A stretch of 60,000 nt of DNA from Tubulanus polymorphus. Taxonomy: Eukaryota > Nemertea > Palaeonemertea > Tubulaniformes > Tubulanidae. Of the stretch, positions 20,201 to 35,200 are shown one piece after another. How positions within the stretch are numbered: position 1 is the stretch's first letter; each line of letters opens with the position of its first letter. The notes beneath the pieces are model-generated. The model ran no database searches. It was not told the origin of the DNA and saw only the letters and a program-made list of their open reading frames with translations. The DNA lies in assembly GCF_964204645.1 (NCBI RefSeq), contig NC_134027.1, positions 1,602,485 to 1,662,484 on the forward strand. The letters are read 5' to 3'. The translations under genes were made by a program, and so were the position numbers.

Positions 20201-23200
20201 TAATGATACATACTCGTAAAGTCATAGCTTTATCTCCAGCCGTTGACATTGTGTGGAACAGAACTCCAGTCGTCTGTCGCGTACGGAACATCAATTCAAT
20301 CTTTGATTGATACGGATTCGGTAGAATTTTGTTCAGGTAAATCTGATTTTTGATTTTCCATTGTATGTAACTGTTCTTTTTAAAGTCCCTGATCTTCGTT
20401 TCTGTAAAAGAAAGACATTCGAAATATTCAAACGCATTCGCGAATTCAACAATTCCACAATGATAGAACGATGACCACACTCAAACGTGGTGAACGGATA
20501 ATAAGATAAAATCCCACTATTTACAGATTAAAAGAATTTAAAAACCAGAATTTATTTATTAAATCTAAAATATTTAAAAGACACGACGTTTCGATCTCAC
20601 CCTAGAGATCATCGTCACGTCGTGTATTCTATATATTTCAGATTTAATAAATAAATTCTGGTTTTTAAATTCTTTTAATCTGTAAATAGTGGGATTTTAT
20701 CTTATTAATTCCACAATGAGTTGTTACTTACTTATTGTACAGCGTGCACCTGCCCAGCCTGGTTTACAACTACAATGGAACGCCCCATCGGGCATCTGCC
20801 CGGCTAAATTACCGGTACAAACACCGTTAGGACCGCAGTACGGACCATTAGGTTCATTTACTCCACACGAGCGATCCTCTTGTGGGCAGCCATCTTTAAC
20901 GCTACCCGATTGTAATCCAGCTTGGCCAATGTGTAGATCATAAAGCTACAATAGAAAATCAACGATTCAAGTTAAACATCCCACAGATTCTATAACAACC
21001 ACCACACACCCACAGACAATTAGGCCCAGTCATATGGAATAATTTAGCTTGGGCCTGGTCCGTGTCAAAAGTGCTCGTGAGAACATGGCTTTAGAAACAC
21101 GTCCATTTCTCATTTATTTCCTACCTCTCCGTTAACCATCAAATTCTTGATACATCCATTAAACCCTATGTTAGCGATATTCTGAGGAAAGTTGACGTTT
21201 TGTCGACCTCCGAGTTGAAGTGGTTGATCGACGTTTATGAATTGATTTTGTCCCGGTGTTTTAAACGTAACTTCGCACGGTTTCGTATCCATCGGTTGTC
21301 CCGACGATCGAGGAAGAAGAGCCGCCAGCGAACAGTAATCGAGCATCATTCGAACTTCCTGTTAACAACGGTAAAATATCATAGCAACCGTTCAATTGTC
21401 AAATGATTCAGAAAAATACAATTTTGTTTTTATATTTTAAATTATTCTAGGGGTCAATGAAATATTCAGACAGCAGTGCTCTCTTGTAGCTAACCTGGCT
21501 TGGTCTCATCAGTACTTACATTGCCTTTACGATAGATATCAAGTCGATGCCATTTTCCGTCATTGATCGGGTTTATTTTCAGGATGTTATCTTTATCTTT
21601 GCCGTCTATAGTCCCCGAAGCTCGACCCGAACCGTGATTAATCGTTACACGCGGATAACCATTAGTCATATCAATAGCGATGAAATCAGTGAGATCTTCG
21701 TTTTTCGGTGTTTTCCGAGGTCCACTGTACAGCAGTAAACCGGTCGCCTCCAGCGTAACGAACTCCAGACTGATGTGTCCATCTTTACATTGTTTTAGAG
21801 GAGGGTACCACGCCCATCCATTACCTCCAAAACTCTTTTTAGTCAGTTGACACCGGCCTCCGTTGAAACCAGGCAGACAATCGCATCTGAAATGGTGCAA
21901 GTTGATTTATTAACCCTTTCACCTTGTGTACTCCGTTTTGCTGTGTAGAATCCACACAAACTATATTGCCCCCGGGTGAGATGTATCTAAGTTATTATTA
22001 ACTATTTGAAATTGAAAGACAGCAAATATTGTAAATATTAGCAACTAACGATACACCACACTGCAAGGTAGATTCAATATATAACAGTTTGTCCATTATA
22101 CAACACACTGAGGTGGAATTTTCTAAAATAGTCAAATCATCTCCAGTACTTTAGGGTATGTAACTGACGGCACTGCAAGTGTCCAATTCTTGAGATAGAT
22201 AAATCACGTACCTTACGACTTCACCTTCTTCTCTGCACGTGCCTCCGTTGTAACATGTAGCTGGGGTACATTTTGGTGGGCCCTGATTAATGGCTGACTG
22301 AGTCGCGCAGACGCATTCTTTAACGACATATGAATTAATACCAACAAGTGACGTGCTGTTGGTGTTAATCAGTAATGGAGCATTCGTAACGACCAATCTG
22401 TTTGTACAACCAGATTCACAGGTTTCCTGTTTACACAGGTCTACAGGCGACATATCTATCTGAACAGACGGTCCGAGTATGTTTGCATACTGAAAATATA
22501 CGTACACCAAAATATTAACGAGGAATTGAATTTAATGGAGAAATACACAACTGGATGCAGGGTATGGTTCCATAGTGGTGACTGATGTCAGAAAGTGGTT
22601 TTAAAGCTGGTGTGAAGATTGGCTCTAAAACGAGAGGTAGGGCTGCCAACCTAACCTGATATTGGAACATTTCATTTAGATATGAAAGAAAATTTTCAAA
22701 TGGACTAGTAATCTATGTAAACAGCCTCAGCAACATCACACACATCAGAACGCATCAAACAAATCAAATCAGTATTTCTCACAAAAAAATAGTAACAAAG
22801 TAATGAAAACCAGGAACAGTTGGCAGCCCTGAAGTCCTAGACTGGTCTTTTAACTAAGATACAACTGTGGAATGGAAAAACTTAGATACAATTGTGCAAC
22901 TGGAATGGGAACACTAACCTGTGCTTTGTCATCTTCGAATGCGCTGTTTAATTTCGATGGTTTATAGTGCGGTGAACCATGAGCTGTATATCTCACATCG
23001 ATTGTAGGTTTCTCTTGTCCGGGGACATTCATCACAGTAAATATATCCACATATTCGTATTGTGTATTCAATGATTTAGCGACGATGCCTCGTACCAGGT
23101 CATACTTGCTCTGTCCGTAATCCGATGGTTTTTGGGCATTAGGCAGCTTGGGTTTTTCAACAAATTGTTCAGCAGTTATACCTTCAAATATCATAAACAA

Positions 23201-26200
23201 TTAGATGTATATCAACGTGTCAAACAAAATATTTTTGACGTTGCGCAAATTTAGTTTTTACAACTGAATACATTGCCCGCAAGATGAAATAATAAGCAAT
23301 ACCAGAAAGAGCAAATATTGGGATTCAGTTCCACAGTTGTGAGTTAAGATTTTACTCGATCGACAACGAACTAATTTCATCTCAGTTAACACTGTGGAAT
23401 TGGATCATTGAAAATGAATGAATTCTTACTCTTATTCTTGAACTGGTGCTTTTCGTAAATATAACTGATAAGTATATTATAAATTACCTATAAGACGGAA
23501 TGATCCGGCGTTATAAACCGGTTCAGCTGAGATATCCTGCACGATCGCCGTTACCGTAGAAACTACTTGTCTGTTACTGCGAACTGTATCCGTAACTACC
23601 ACTTCAAACTGATGACTTCCGGCCGGAACTTTTGTTTTCAAAAAGATATCTCCGTTCTTCATTACACTGATTAAAAAACGTCACAAGGAAATTAATAGGA
23701 ATAATAAATGATGAAAACTTTTCACAGCGCTACGTAAACTTTACAAACTTACTTGAAATATCGATTGTTTGGATTTTTTGCCTCAAATATTTTATCACCT
23801 CTGTCCCAATCATCGGGATCCTCAGCGTAGACATTGCCAATCTTTGCATTCCTCAATTCACCTGTATTTACATAAATTTAGAGATCTCAGATATTGTTTC
23901 CAACAGCATTCAAAATGACACTAACCAAACCACGAGGAACGAGACAATACAATCACAATGGCGCAGACCTGACTTTCTAGGAGCACTTCCCTTTGGAGAA
24001 CTTTTCAGCAAAAAATTACAAAACTTGAAATTATTCTGATTTTGAGAGTATTTTGATAATTTTGATAGTAGTTGAGATCTCAAGAGTAGCAACTACTTTC
24101 ATATAGTTACGAAAGTCAGGTCTACGACAGATTCCAGAACTGAGTCAAAATCGGATGAGGGAAACTCTACTAGTGTGAACTAAACATTCTATAACTAAAT
24201 AGTCTGAAGGAAATTGGAGAAAACTCGTTCTCAATGCACCAAACAAGCAGCAAGTCACCAGCTTTAACTGCAAACATCATACATCAAAATAAGGAGCAGG
24301 CATTTACAACATCAACTGAAACCGATATTCGTCTCATCGTGTCAATTACTGATTATATTATTTATACAATAGAAACATTCAAAATCAGATGTTGTTAAAT
24401 CTATGAAGATATGTGAAGTGTATAATATCATTTATGTGTCAAACGATGAAGCATCCCAAAAACTGAACAGGATGCTACATGAAAGAGGAGTTAGCTTTTC
24501 TTGAAAGTAGTTTATAAAGATGATGGATATGTAACAGTAAAGTTGAAGAAAAACCCATGAATACGAAATAAATCTTATGGAGGATTGTGACGTTTTAACT
24601 CAAATGTGAGCTGTGAGCTATTTTTGATGTTTCGACACAAATGCTTTGGGCCATTTTGAAAATTGAAATCCTCATTTATTAGTATTAGTTCGTACTGCAA
24701 TTTCTTTCTTCATTTGTCTGTGAAAACCAACTGGAATAGCGAATAGTGTATTTTAACTCAACCAACGCATACATGTAACTCATTATCACATATCCATTGA
24801 AACCCATATTCATTTAATGGTAGGTTCTTCAATTATTCATGATTTCATGATAAATCTGCCAATAAATGACAGTGAAAATAATAAAATTACAAAATGTTCT
24901 CAAAAACTGGTATTGAGCGCATTAATTAGCAAATAGATGTCTAGTTGTACTAATGAATTCTGATGGCAGTATTTTGAAGCTCATAGTGTCAACTTTGAGC
25001 AAGGATTCAGTATATTGAAGTTCATTGAAATTCAATAAACTAAATTTGTCCAATTGATATACACGCCATCTAGTGGGACATTCTCCTCATTATGCAATAA
25101 TCTAGAATCAACGTCATCGATGATAACTCTCATTACTATTTTTAAGAACATTTTGCGATAATTTTTCTACAAAATCATGCAGTCAATTTGGTGGTATTGA
25201 AAATACTGATAACAGTAATCATACGTAGTGTGTATTTAAACATAGATCTTACCGATATCCCAACCTATAATGATAGCATAGAGAAAATACACGATTAACA
25301 AGTTTTCAGTTGACAAGCAAAAAACACATTACATGAAAGACCAGCACAGATGTTCACTACATATTAATCTCAAGCTTGTTGTAATTTTCAAGAAAAATTG
25401 CAAAAGAAAGTGTTTCCCAAATATTTCCCAGATTAGCAGTAAATCTATCAAATTCCCAAAAAATGTTTTTTCCTGATTTTCCAGTACTGTGGGGACCATT
25501 CATTTAGATTTGACACTTGCATCAAATAGTTCATCATTTCATGATATCAAACATGCATTGAAACATTTGAACACGTGTCATGTCTAACAATGTTCATGCA
25601 TGTAAAGTATGACGGCGCCCGCAATGATTAATAGGTAAATTCACTCAACCTTCCGCGTCAGATAAATAGTCAGTTAGTTAAGCGAAACAAAAATTGTTCA
25701 GATGCAAAAAACGAAGCAATAACCCGGAGCGTAGCCAACCTTTTGAGTGAGGAGGTTTGTTAGACTGGAATACGAACAGTTTCGATTGAGAAATGTTGGA
25801 TGAGGTCAAATTAACTACTACATTTATCTATGTAAATTCAAAATGAAATTGCTGATTCTCCATGACTTCTCCTACTATCACCTTTTACAACTAAGTATTG
25901 CGTACAACTAAGTTTTTAATCGGGTTCAGATTCCACTGTATTCAATCTTTTTACTCACAAGAGTAGACCTTTTTCTTTTAGAGGGGGGGGGTTCTTTCCA
26001 ATCCAACATATCCTCGATGACTACGCCCCTGCATAAACGAACAATGAAATTAAACGCTTACCTTCATAGCTATAGATCATGATGTTTTTATGACCGGGAT
26101 TGTGGTCATTATCGTTGATATCGCCGATAGTTACAGTCAGTGTATTCGTACCACTGACTCCGTGTTTATCGGTCATCACTATCGGTAACTTGTAATATTT

Positions 26201-29200
26201 CTGTTTCTCGCGGTCGAAAACTCTCATCGTTTTTACGTCTGCCACGTTATTGATTCCATCACCAGCTGAAAAACAAAATCAATAAGTTTCACGATAACAG
26301 TAGAACAGCCTGTACACTTAAGACATGGAGAAAAGATACTGTTATTTATTTGCATGGGTCTAATCAATGAATTTGAATTGCAAATGGTTCAGGAAATGTC
26401 CCACTTCGCTTTGTTTAAGCATTGTTTAATATCGAGTGAGTGGATTACATGCTCTCTAATTAGACACAGGCTTGATACATTGCCAATTTGGCCCGGTGCA
26501 AATCGTCTCTTTATTTTCACAATTAAATCTGTACCATTTTTCACAAATTATTATGTATATTTTCATAACAGATTCTAAATAAACACGTACCTAATTGCTG
26601 AACGTTAAAATCAACAGAACACACAGGAGTTTTAGAGCACCGGAACGTGAATGGAGGTCCATTCATGCTAGCATCTGGATCGCGTCCTTTTACGGTTACT
26701 ACATGCGTGAACTTTGGTTTACCCTCGTAGACAACCGGTTGATAGTTTTCAGCGAATAATGGGAAATTATCATTTACATCGGTGAGGGTTAGTTGCATTG
26801 TAGCTGTACCAGTCATTGGCGGAGTACCTATCAATCAAATTGTAACAAAAATATGAGTAATTTGAGCTGATAACGGATGTGTCTAAAATCTTACGGTAAG
26901 TATCAACAAACCTCTGTCTATAGCTTTGATAGCTATGTTGAGTACAGCTTTGTCTGTGGTTGGATTCCATTTTTCGCGATCAAGCGGCCTAGCCACGTAT
27001 ATAAGTCCGATCTTGGGATCACTGGGTTTAGCACGAATTCCGAGGCCGTATTTGGGATCAATTGAGAAACTACGAAATCAAAGAATACGCATTAAACTAC
27101 AGGAAACAAGATCGAAATAAATTCATCTGTGTATATAATCCAAAAGAATTAGATTTTGAACATTAAGGAATACACCATTTTTGAGGATAATAGAGTGACT
27201 AAGATCCGAATGGATTTGGTCAAAAGCTCTGAGGAGTTTCTCCAAAATTGTGTATTTTCAAACATTGAAAATCTATGTAACTCAACAGGAAACATCTGCA
27301 TATGATTGGAATGTTCAAAAATTTTGTACACAATTTTTTTAAGAAAATTCACCAGAGCTTTCGATACAAATCCAAAAATCACTATAAATGTATGCATGTG
27401 CATCTATATTGATAAAGATTCATGAATTTCCTTAACTTTTTGTATTTTCAAAAATTTCAAAATCTAATTTTACAGTCGAAACAATTCTCATCGATTCGCA
27501 AGCGTAGAAAGAATTCAACTTACTCAAATTCGCCGTTAATTCCCTGATCTCTATCAACAGCTGAAACCGATGCAATTTGATTATTGACGCCGACATCTTC
27601 GGGAAAAGTTTGGTTAATCCGCGACGGAGTAAAAACGGGAGCGTTATCGTTTATATCGGTCAATCTTACGACAACGTGACACGTGTCTTTATGTAAGTTA
27701 TCAGAATCAAACACTTCTACCGTCAGATTATAAACACGTTGAGCGTTCTCCTCATCGTAGTCAATCGGCTACAAATCAACAACGATGAAATTAATTGAAT
27801 CGAGTCACAGCAGTCTGTGTAGTAAGAGAACCAGGGCCCAGTTGCATAGTCATGGCTTAGACTTAAGACAAGTCTAAGACCAACTTAGTTCTATAGCCAA
27901 TCTAACAACTTAAGACTGGTCTTAAGATTTAAGACCACTTTTTGACTATGCAACTGGCCCCGGGGCCCAGTTTCACAAAAAAAGTTCAACTCAAATTTTT
28001 GGTGTAATTGCCATTGGTAACTTCATGTTTTCAATGAGGACAACAATTCAATCTTAACCGTGTTTCAGGCTTAAACTGTTTCGTGAAACTGGGCGCAGAA
28101 TATTGAAGATTTAACCAGATGGCCACTTTCCGCCAATCTATAAATCTCTACGTTTTCGCTGATTTTCCATGTTATAACACAAAAATTCACTGAGTGAATC
28201 AGACTAGTTTCTTCGGTTAAAATGTTACAAGATATTCAATTTTCATGAATCATGTAGTGATAAAAAAGCACATGGTCGAAAATTAATCTAAATCCACTGG
28301 GGTGGAATTTTTTCAAATTTTCAAATTATCTCCAGCACTTTCTGGAATTAATTAGTCAGCACTGAAAGGTTTAATAAATATCAAATCAATATGAACATAA
28401 TTTCCAGGCCAGGAACCAGTTTGACAATGCAATGATCAATTATTATATTCAGTAACTGGAATGTGTTTTTTTTTAGAACATTAACTGTTTTGATGAATAT
28501 GAGAGATGAGTAACGTACCGAGTATACAGTAATGACACCTGTATCAGTCGCTCTGATTGTTTTAATCGCGAAAAATTTCTTATCTTCTCCTCTTGGTAAA
28601 CGGTACGTCAGCTGACCTTCGTCGACGATATCTTCATCTCGAGCCATCACCGATATCACCGTATGTCCCTGCGGACTTTGTTCCGGTAACGTAGTTTCGT
28701 AGAGTCGTTTCTCGAATTTCGGAGGTTTGTCGTTTATATCTTTGACCGTGATCGTCACGCTAGCAGTGGCTACAATTGAATCATTAACAACCATCAGATC
28801 AGAACTGGAGTTGAATCGACCCGTTACGAGGAATCACTGCTGCACCAGCTATGCCACCACCAGATGGCAGGTTAGCTAGCATTAAGACAGACGACTCAAT
28901 AATTATCAATAAACTTTCATCTAGTTTTTAAGCATCTCCCATCAAACATTAGCCTAATCACTACTCTTAAAAAACTCGGACTTTCTCAGAGAATAAACTC
29001 AGAGAAGAAATCTATCTACGTGACTAGCGACGCCAGGTGGATGTTCACTCGCCACTAGTAGATTCCTCCATTGCCACAGTTGAACGTAGAGCCCTCATTG
29101 TAATGATATTTTCACGTACCTGATCTCTGCATAGGAGTTCCTCTATCTGTAGCTTGCACCGTTAATGAATATTGACCAGTAGCGTCACGTTTTATTCCGT

Positions 29201-32200
29201 CAATGTTCGTCTTAATTAGATTATTTCCTGGCTCAATAACGAATATGTTTTGGCCGTTTTCGCGCGGACTTTGTAGAATTGAGTAGATTACGCTTCCATT
29301 CAGGCCATTATCAGGATCTGTAGCTTCAATAGTCAGCACAGGAGTCCCTATCAAATCAACGTCAGTGTAATTAATAATATCTCTAAACAAATTGCAGAAA
29401 ACCGAGATCATCTTTTGGAATTTTACTACCCGTAATTCTAATATTTTACAGTTTAATACAGTCCTGTTAACCTCCTTATGCATTTGCCATCATCATCCAT
29501 TGAATAGGATATATTCTTGAATTTTGAATTCAATTCTTTTAATGCACCGATGACTGTTAAGGTTTTTAAGGTTATTTACCTCTATTGGCTCCCTCTTCGA
29601 CGAAACCGTGAAGTTTGTTCGGATTGAAAGCCGGCGCATTATCATTGACATCGTTGACACTAACTCTGACTTCTGCGTAACCAGAGTGTAAACCATCAGA
29701 CGCACGCACATTAAAATCGTAAATACTAGCACCGATCGGACCTTCTCGATCCAGCGGTTTCATTTGGTAGATTTTGCCATCGGCATCAATTCTGAAAACG
29801 TTTTGATCGGCGTATTGACCGACGAGATAGTAGGTGATTTGTGGACTCTTCTCATCAATATCAGTAGCTTTCACCTGCAACAAATCACATGAACATAAAT
29901 TGTGGTAAATCTTTTGAGCTTGGTGTAGGCTGCCCACAACTGTTCGCAACACAACACAAACTGTTGCAACTAGTTGCATATGGGTCCATAGGTCGACTGC
30001 AATGCAATCTTCAGCAATAGTCAGCAATGGTTAGCAAGCCCATGAAATGAGATTCATATTGTTATAATAGCTTTTATGGATAAGAAGCTAACGTTTTAAC
30101 CCTTTCAGTGCGTCTACACCGCAGTGCGGTATATAAATCAGTGATGGATTTTGCTAGTACACCGCACTGCGGTGTATTGATGTAATTAGTAATTTGTAAT
30201 TATCTCTATTGAAAAATGGCAGAAAGTGTCAAACATAGTGAAATACTAGTAACTAACGATACACCGCACTGCGGTGTAGACGCACTATAGTGGTATTCCC
30301 ATTGTTCAACACACTAGGGTGGAATTTTTTAGAATTTTCAAATTTTCTCCAGCACTATAGGGTATTAATTAGTCAGCACTGAAAGGGTTAACCTTTGAGT
30401 TCTATGGTTTTAACAAATCAAGATCTATCTATAAACTTACTGTTAACAAGTAACGACCGTTGGGTGGAGGAATCTCATTCTCAACGACCATATCCTTTAC
30501 TTCGTAGACATTCTTTTCGAACACTGGTGGATTATCATTAACATTCATAACGTTGATCTGAATGGTAGTCGTACTGTCGTGTAAATCATCGAACACGCGA
30601 TACGTCAATCTATACACCTAGAAAAAACACAACATAACAATATGAGATTATTCTGAATTCCACTTTAAACTGTATTGAAGGATATCCAAAAAATCTGCAT
30701 TGAGAGGGGTTCCCGAGAGAAAAGGAGTCCATGATTTGAAAGTTTAACTATATGTCTCCATGCCTACAAACTGAAGTTTGGTACGTAGGCATGGAAACAT
30801 ATTGTTAAACTTTCAAATCATGGAGTCAATTCTCTTCATTTAACCCCTTTCAGTGAAGACTTTTTGGATATCCTTCAATGTCCTTTCTGGTCCTATTAAG
30901 ACCTTTATCAGGTATGTACTTCCAAAAATTAGCGAGCTAGGCCACCTGGAATGCTCTCAAGTCAGGTTGAAATAGACATTAGTAGCTATGCTAGGTTAAT
31001 GAGTAAAGTCAATGGTAAAACAATTTACTGTTGTATCTATAGCAAGAGTGACAATAGTTATAGAAAACAGGTTGAGTTCTGTCATAACTTAAAATATGTG
31101 AACACCAAATTCAGCGGATTTAATTTTCAATCTACTCGATGAACCCACCTTGGTACCCTTATCATAGTCTAATGGTTGGGCTACGAATATTTCTCCGATC
31201 GAACGCCGCACGCCGAAGACATTGTCTTTGTTGCCGTCGACGATGAAATATTGTAACTGCGAACTCGTATCTTTATCCTCAGCCGTTACAGTTAACACAG
31301 TCGCCTGTTCTTTAGCGTCCTCGCTGATATTAGCGTAGTATATCGATTTAGCGAATTCCGGTTTCTCATCGTTTCTATCGGCAATCGTAACGTGAACGCG
31401 CGCTTCACCTGTTAATGTAACAAATATAGAGAGCACATTTTAAACTTTTTGAAGATTTTTCAGAGCCGAGTGTCATTGATGCGGGGGCAAAAACACCCTG
31501 GGAACAGTATGAAATTTGTCAGTTATTACTCTTATACCTCGCTGATTTTTGGAAATTTTTTTCTCAGAATCAACCAAAATTTTTCTAGTCCATTGCGTAT
31601 TTCAAGTGAACTGGAGAGTGAACACCTGTCTACAGTGAACACATCTCCACAGTGAACAGTTTGCCTGGGACCAAGTGTTCACTGTTAAGACTAGTTTTAC
31701 TGTATTACAGTTCTCTCATTGTTATTATAGTTTTTTTTAAAAATATATATGACTTTATTTGACAAAAAAAAATTATAATGTCCCAGGTTTGCTCGGGTAC
31801 ATCAACAGCAACACCATAAAAATTGTTAACAAGAAAGTTATCGTAGTGGTTTTGACCTGGTTAAGGATTTAACCCTAGGGGAATCTTTACTACCCAGGAT
31901 CTAGTTCCACAGTTGTGAGTTAGAGTTAAAATTAGTTCATTTTCAATGAGTTAACTCAGAGTCAAATGTTAACTCAGAACTGTGGAACTGGGTCCAGATC
32001 TTCAAATGTTTTCTTAATTGTAGAAGGCACTTACCGACATTATGGTCTGTATTCAAACCTAACGCCGTACCGCCACCGCCTGGACGAGCGCTTGGAGCGC
32101 CATCTATCGCGTAAACGTTGAAGAAATATTCCGCTTTAGTTTCACGGTCAAACGTAGTTTTGGTCGTTATGATACCGGTGCTACTATTGATCTGGAAATA

Positions 32201-35200
32201 TTGATCGTCCCCTGAACCTTGCTTCATTTCATATCTGACCTAAATAAACGAATAAGCAGAAAAATTATACTTCAGTCACAGGAAATACTCTCACATTAAA
32301 CCATGGAAAAATTGTTCAAAGTATTTTACCCGTTTATAGGCAGGGATCGTATCATGATCGACAGCTGTTACTTGTATAACAGATGCTGCCGGGGATAGAT
32401 TTTCCGCAACGCTCCCTTCGTACATCAACGTTTCACCGATACCGACGAAAAGAGGAACGATATCGTTGATATCGGTTACGTAAATAGTCAAACTCATCGG
32501 ATCACTTTGTAAACCTTCGCTATTCTGAAAATACAATAAATAAAATCAGTTAGTCTTCGATAGACAGTTCAAATAGTTCAATATCCATAACAGAACAAAC
32601 AGTTTCATTTCTAACTTCTATTTCATGATGAATTTAACATTTTCGGGGAAACATAAGTTATCCTTAGTCAAAAAAATCTAAAATTATCCCAAACAAATTG
32701 ATGATTAAATCCAATGTGCAATAGTTGTATATATACAGTTTAGACTAGTCTTGATATCTATATGTAAACCTGGAAACATTAGATGAAATATCAATATACT
32801 TCATGATAAAGAAATGTAACTTATTGTTCATTCATTAGTGGGTATTCAAAATCAGTTTAATTACACTTGCATCCATACAGTTGTCAGTATTATTAATTCA
32901 AATAATATGTAAACTTACCGAGGCGTGTACTTTTAGAGTATACTGTTTCATCTCCTCATAGTTCAACGCTTTATAAACAAGAATATCCATACCGCCATTT
33001 TTATTCAGTGACTTTAGAAACGGAGCTTGATCTTTATAATCAGACGGTCTTTTATTATTTATACGCGCCAGTTCGTAGTTAATCTTATCGTTTCCGATGG
33101 CATTAACTAGTTGAGCTACAACGGTAGCGGCAAGCGTGTTCGGAGGTTCTGACTCCTTCAATCTAAAATCAGTGCGATTGCTGTAATCCATCAGCCATCG
33201 CGGAGGCAACGCTCCCGATTTCGAAATCTCGATTGTAACTGTAGCGTTTTGCCACGGTATCAGAGCGTTTGTAAGTATATCTCTGGGAGGTTGCGATCCG
33301 GTGTCTCTCGCTTGAACAACTAGATGAGCAGTTCCTTCCTAAAAACGCAATTATAGATATCTTTAGGTGGCCAGAAAAAACAAAATAATTTGAAATAATT
33401 TACATGAGAATCTGCCCAGAATCTCTAGATATCGTTTAGGTTGATAAATGCAACGAGCATTGTTACGATCCCACGGTTACGATTAAGTATTTCATGGATG
33501 AATTTTCTCAAATAGAAACAGGGCGTCATATGTACCATCATACTACAGGGACATCAACGTTTAGGCGGTGACCGATTGATAAAGGTGTTTTCAAAGAAAA
33601 ATCGCTTCTTAAGAAAGTAGCCTTTTGCAAATACTTCCTGGATTAGAGGAAAATTTATCGAATTCCCAAGTATCGCCAAACTGCAAAATTGTCATTTTGA
33701 AATTGCCCAATTCTCCGGTACTGTGGGGACCATGCACCAGCTTTGCTTTGAATTCATCTTTCTTGCTTTTTCTTTTTAACAATTTTTATTTGCAATTTTG
33801 AATTCATAACAATAAAGCACGTGATTTAATGAACTATATTTACCATCGGTAGAGGTCTGGTAGCCGAGATCGATCCATCTTCTTTACTGATTTTAAACAG
33901 ATTCATACTATCCTCCATCAGATAATAGTTAACTACGGCATTGCTAGCGGCGTCGAGGTCGTCGGCGACGACTCGTAAAATCGACGAACCCGGTCCGACG
34001 GTCGATCGAATCTTCTTCACGTAACTCGCCGAATCGAACGCCGGAGCGTGATTATTCACGTCGCCGATATTCACGACGAACGAACAATAACCTTCGAGTC
34101 GAGGAACTCCGTGATCGAACGCTCGAACCGTTACCTGAATTCGATCGGTCGTTAGATAATCGAACACTTTTTTCGTCGTAATTTGCCCGCTAGTCACGTT
34201 AATGACGAAATCTTTGTTGACTTGTCTCGCCGTTTCACCCATCAGCTGGTACTCGATACGACCGTTGTCTCCGCTGTCGCCATCTTTAGCTTGAACCTGA
34301 AATTAGTGAACAATACGTTAATAATCTTCCAAATTCTGAAATTCTGAAAAATTAATTTTTCAAAAGTAAATGAAAATATATAACGTTTCGGCTCTCTGTT
34401 TAGAGTTCATCATCAGGAGAGAGAGATTGGAAGACTAGTTTAGGACAAGTGTTCAAATTTTCAATGAAAAAATTAACGAAAGTGGGAGATATAAAGAGTT
34501 TTCTCATTATCCGTACTCACTTCAGTGACAATATATAGTTCGCCTTTTAGCCACACCTGATGATGGCCTCAGAAAGCGGGAGATTCAGCTGTTCTACTCT
34601 ACCTTTATAACTGGAGATCCTCGAGCTTTGCCTTCATTAATAGTCGGATTATACAACAAACAATCCGGGAAAATGGGACGATTATTATTTTTATCGATGA
34701 CTTCGATGATGAGTTTAACTCGGCTTTCAAGCGATTGAGTCTGTTGACAACCGGGACATCTTCCATTATCCTCGGCTATCACGTCCATCTCATATTTCGG
34801 TACATTCGAAGGTAATGATCGAGTTAACTCAATGACACCAGTCACAGGGTCTAATTTGAACGGACCACTTTGATATACCTTTTGTCCACCTGAAAAAATA
34901 TAAATTAAATTGACCAGTGAAAATAGCTGAACATGTGTGAACGCACAGCAGTGATTTGGTCCATTCTAAATTTGTCTGTTTGCAGGTACGGGCCAAAATA
35001 GAACGGACTAACTAGCGATAGTGTGAACGCCACTTTAAAAACTACTTTTGAAACGGAACTGACCTGAGCCTGAGAACGAATAACTGATATCGCTTCCATC
35101 ATAATCAACCGCTTGTATGATTTCAACGACTGTATTTGCTCCGGCGTCTTCGTTCACTTTAGACAAAATAATCGACTGATCGGGAATAAATACCGGTTTT

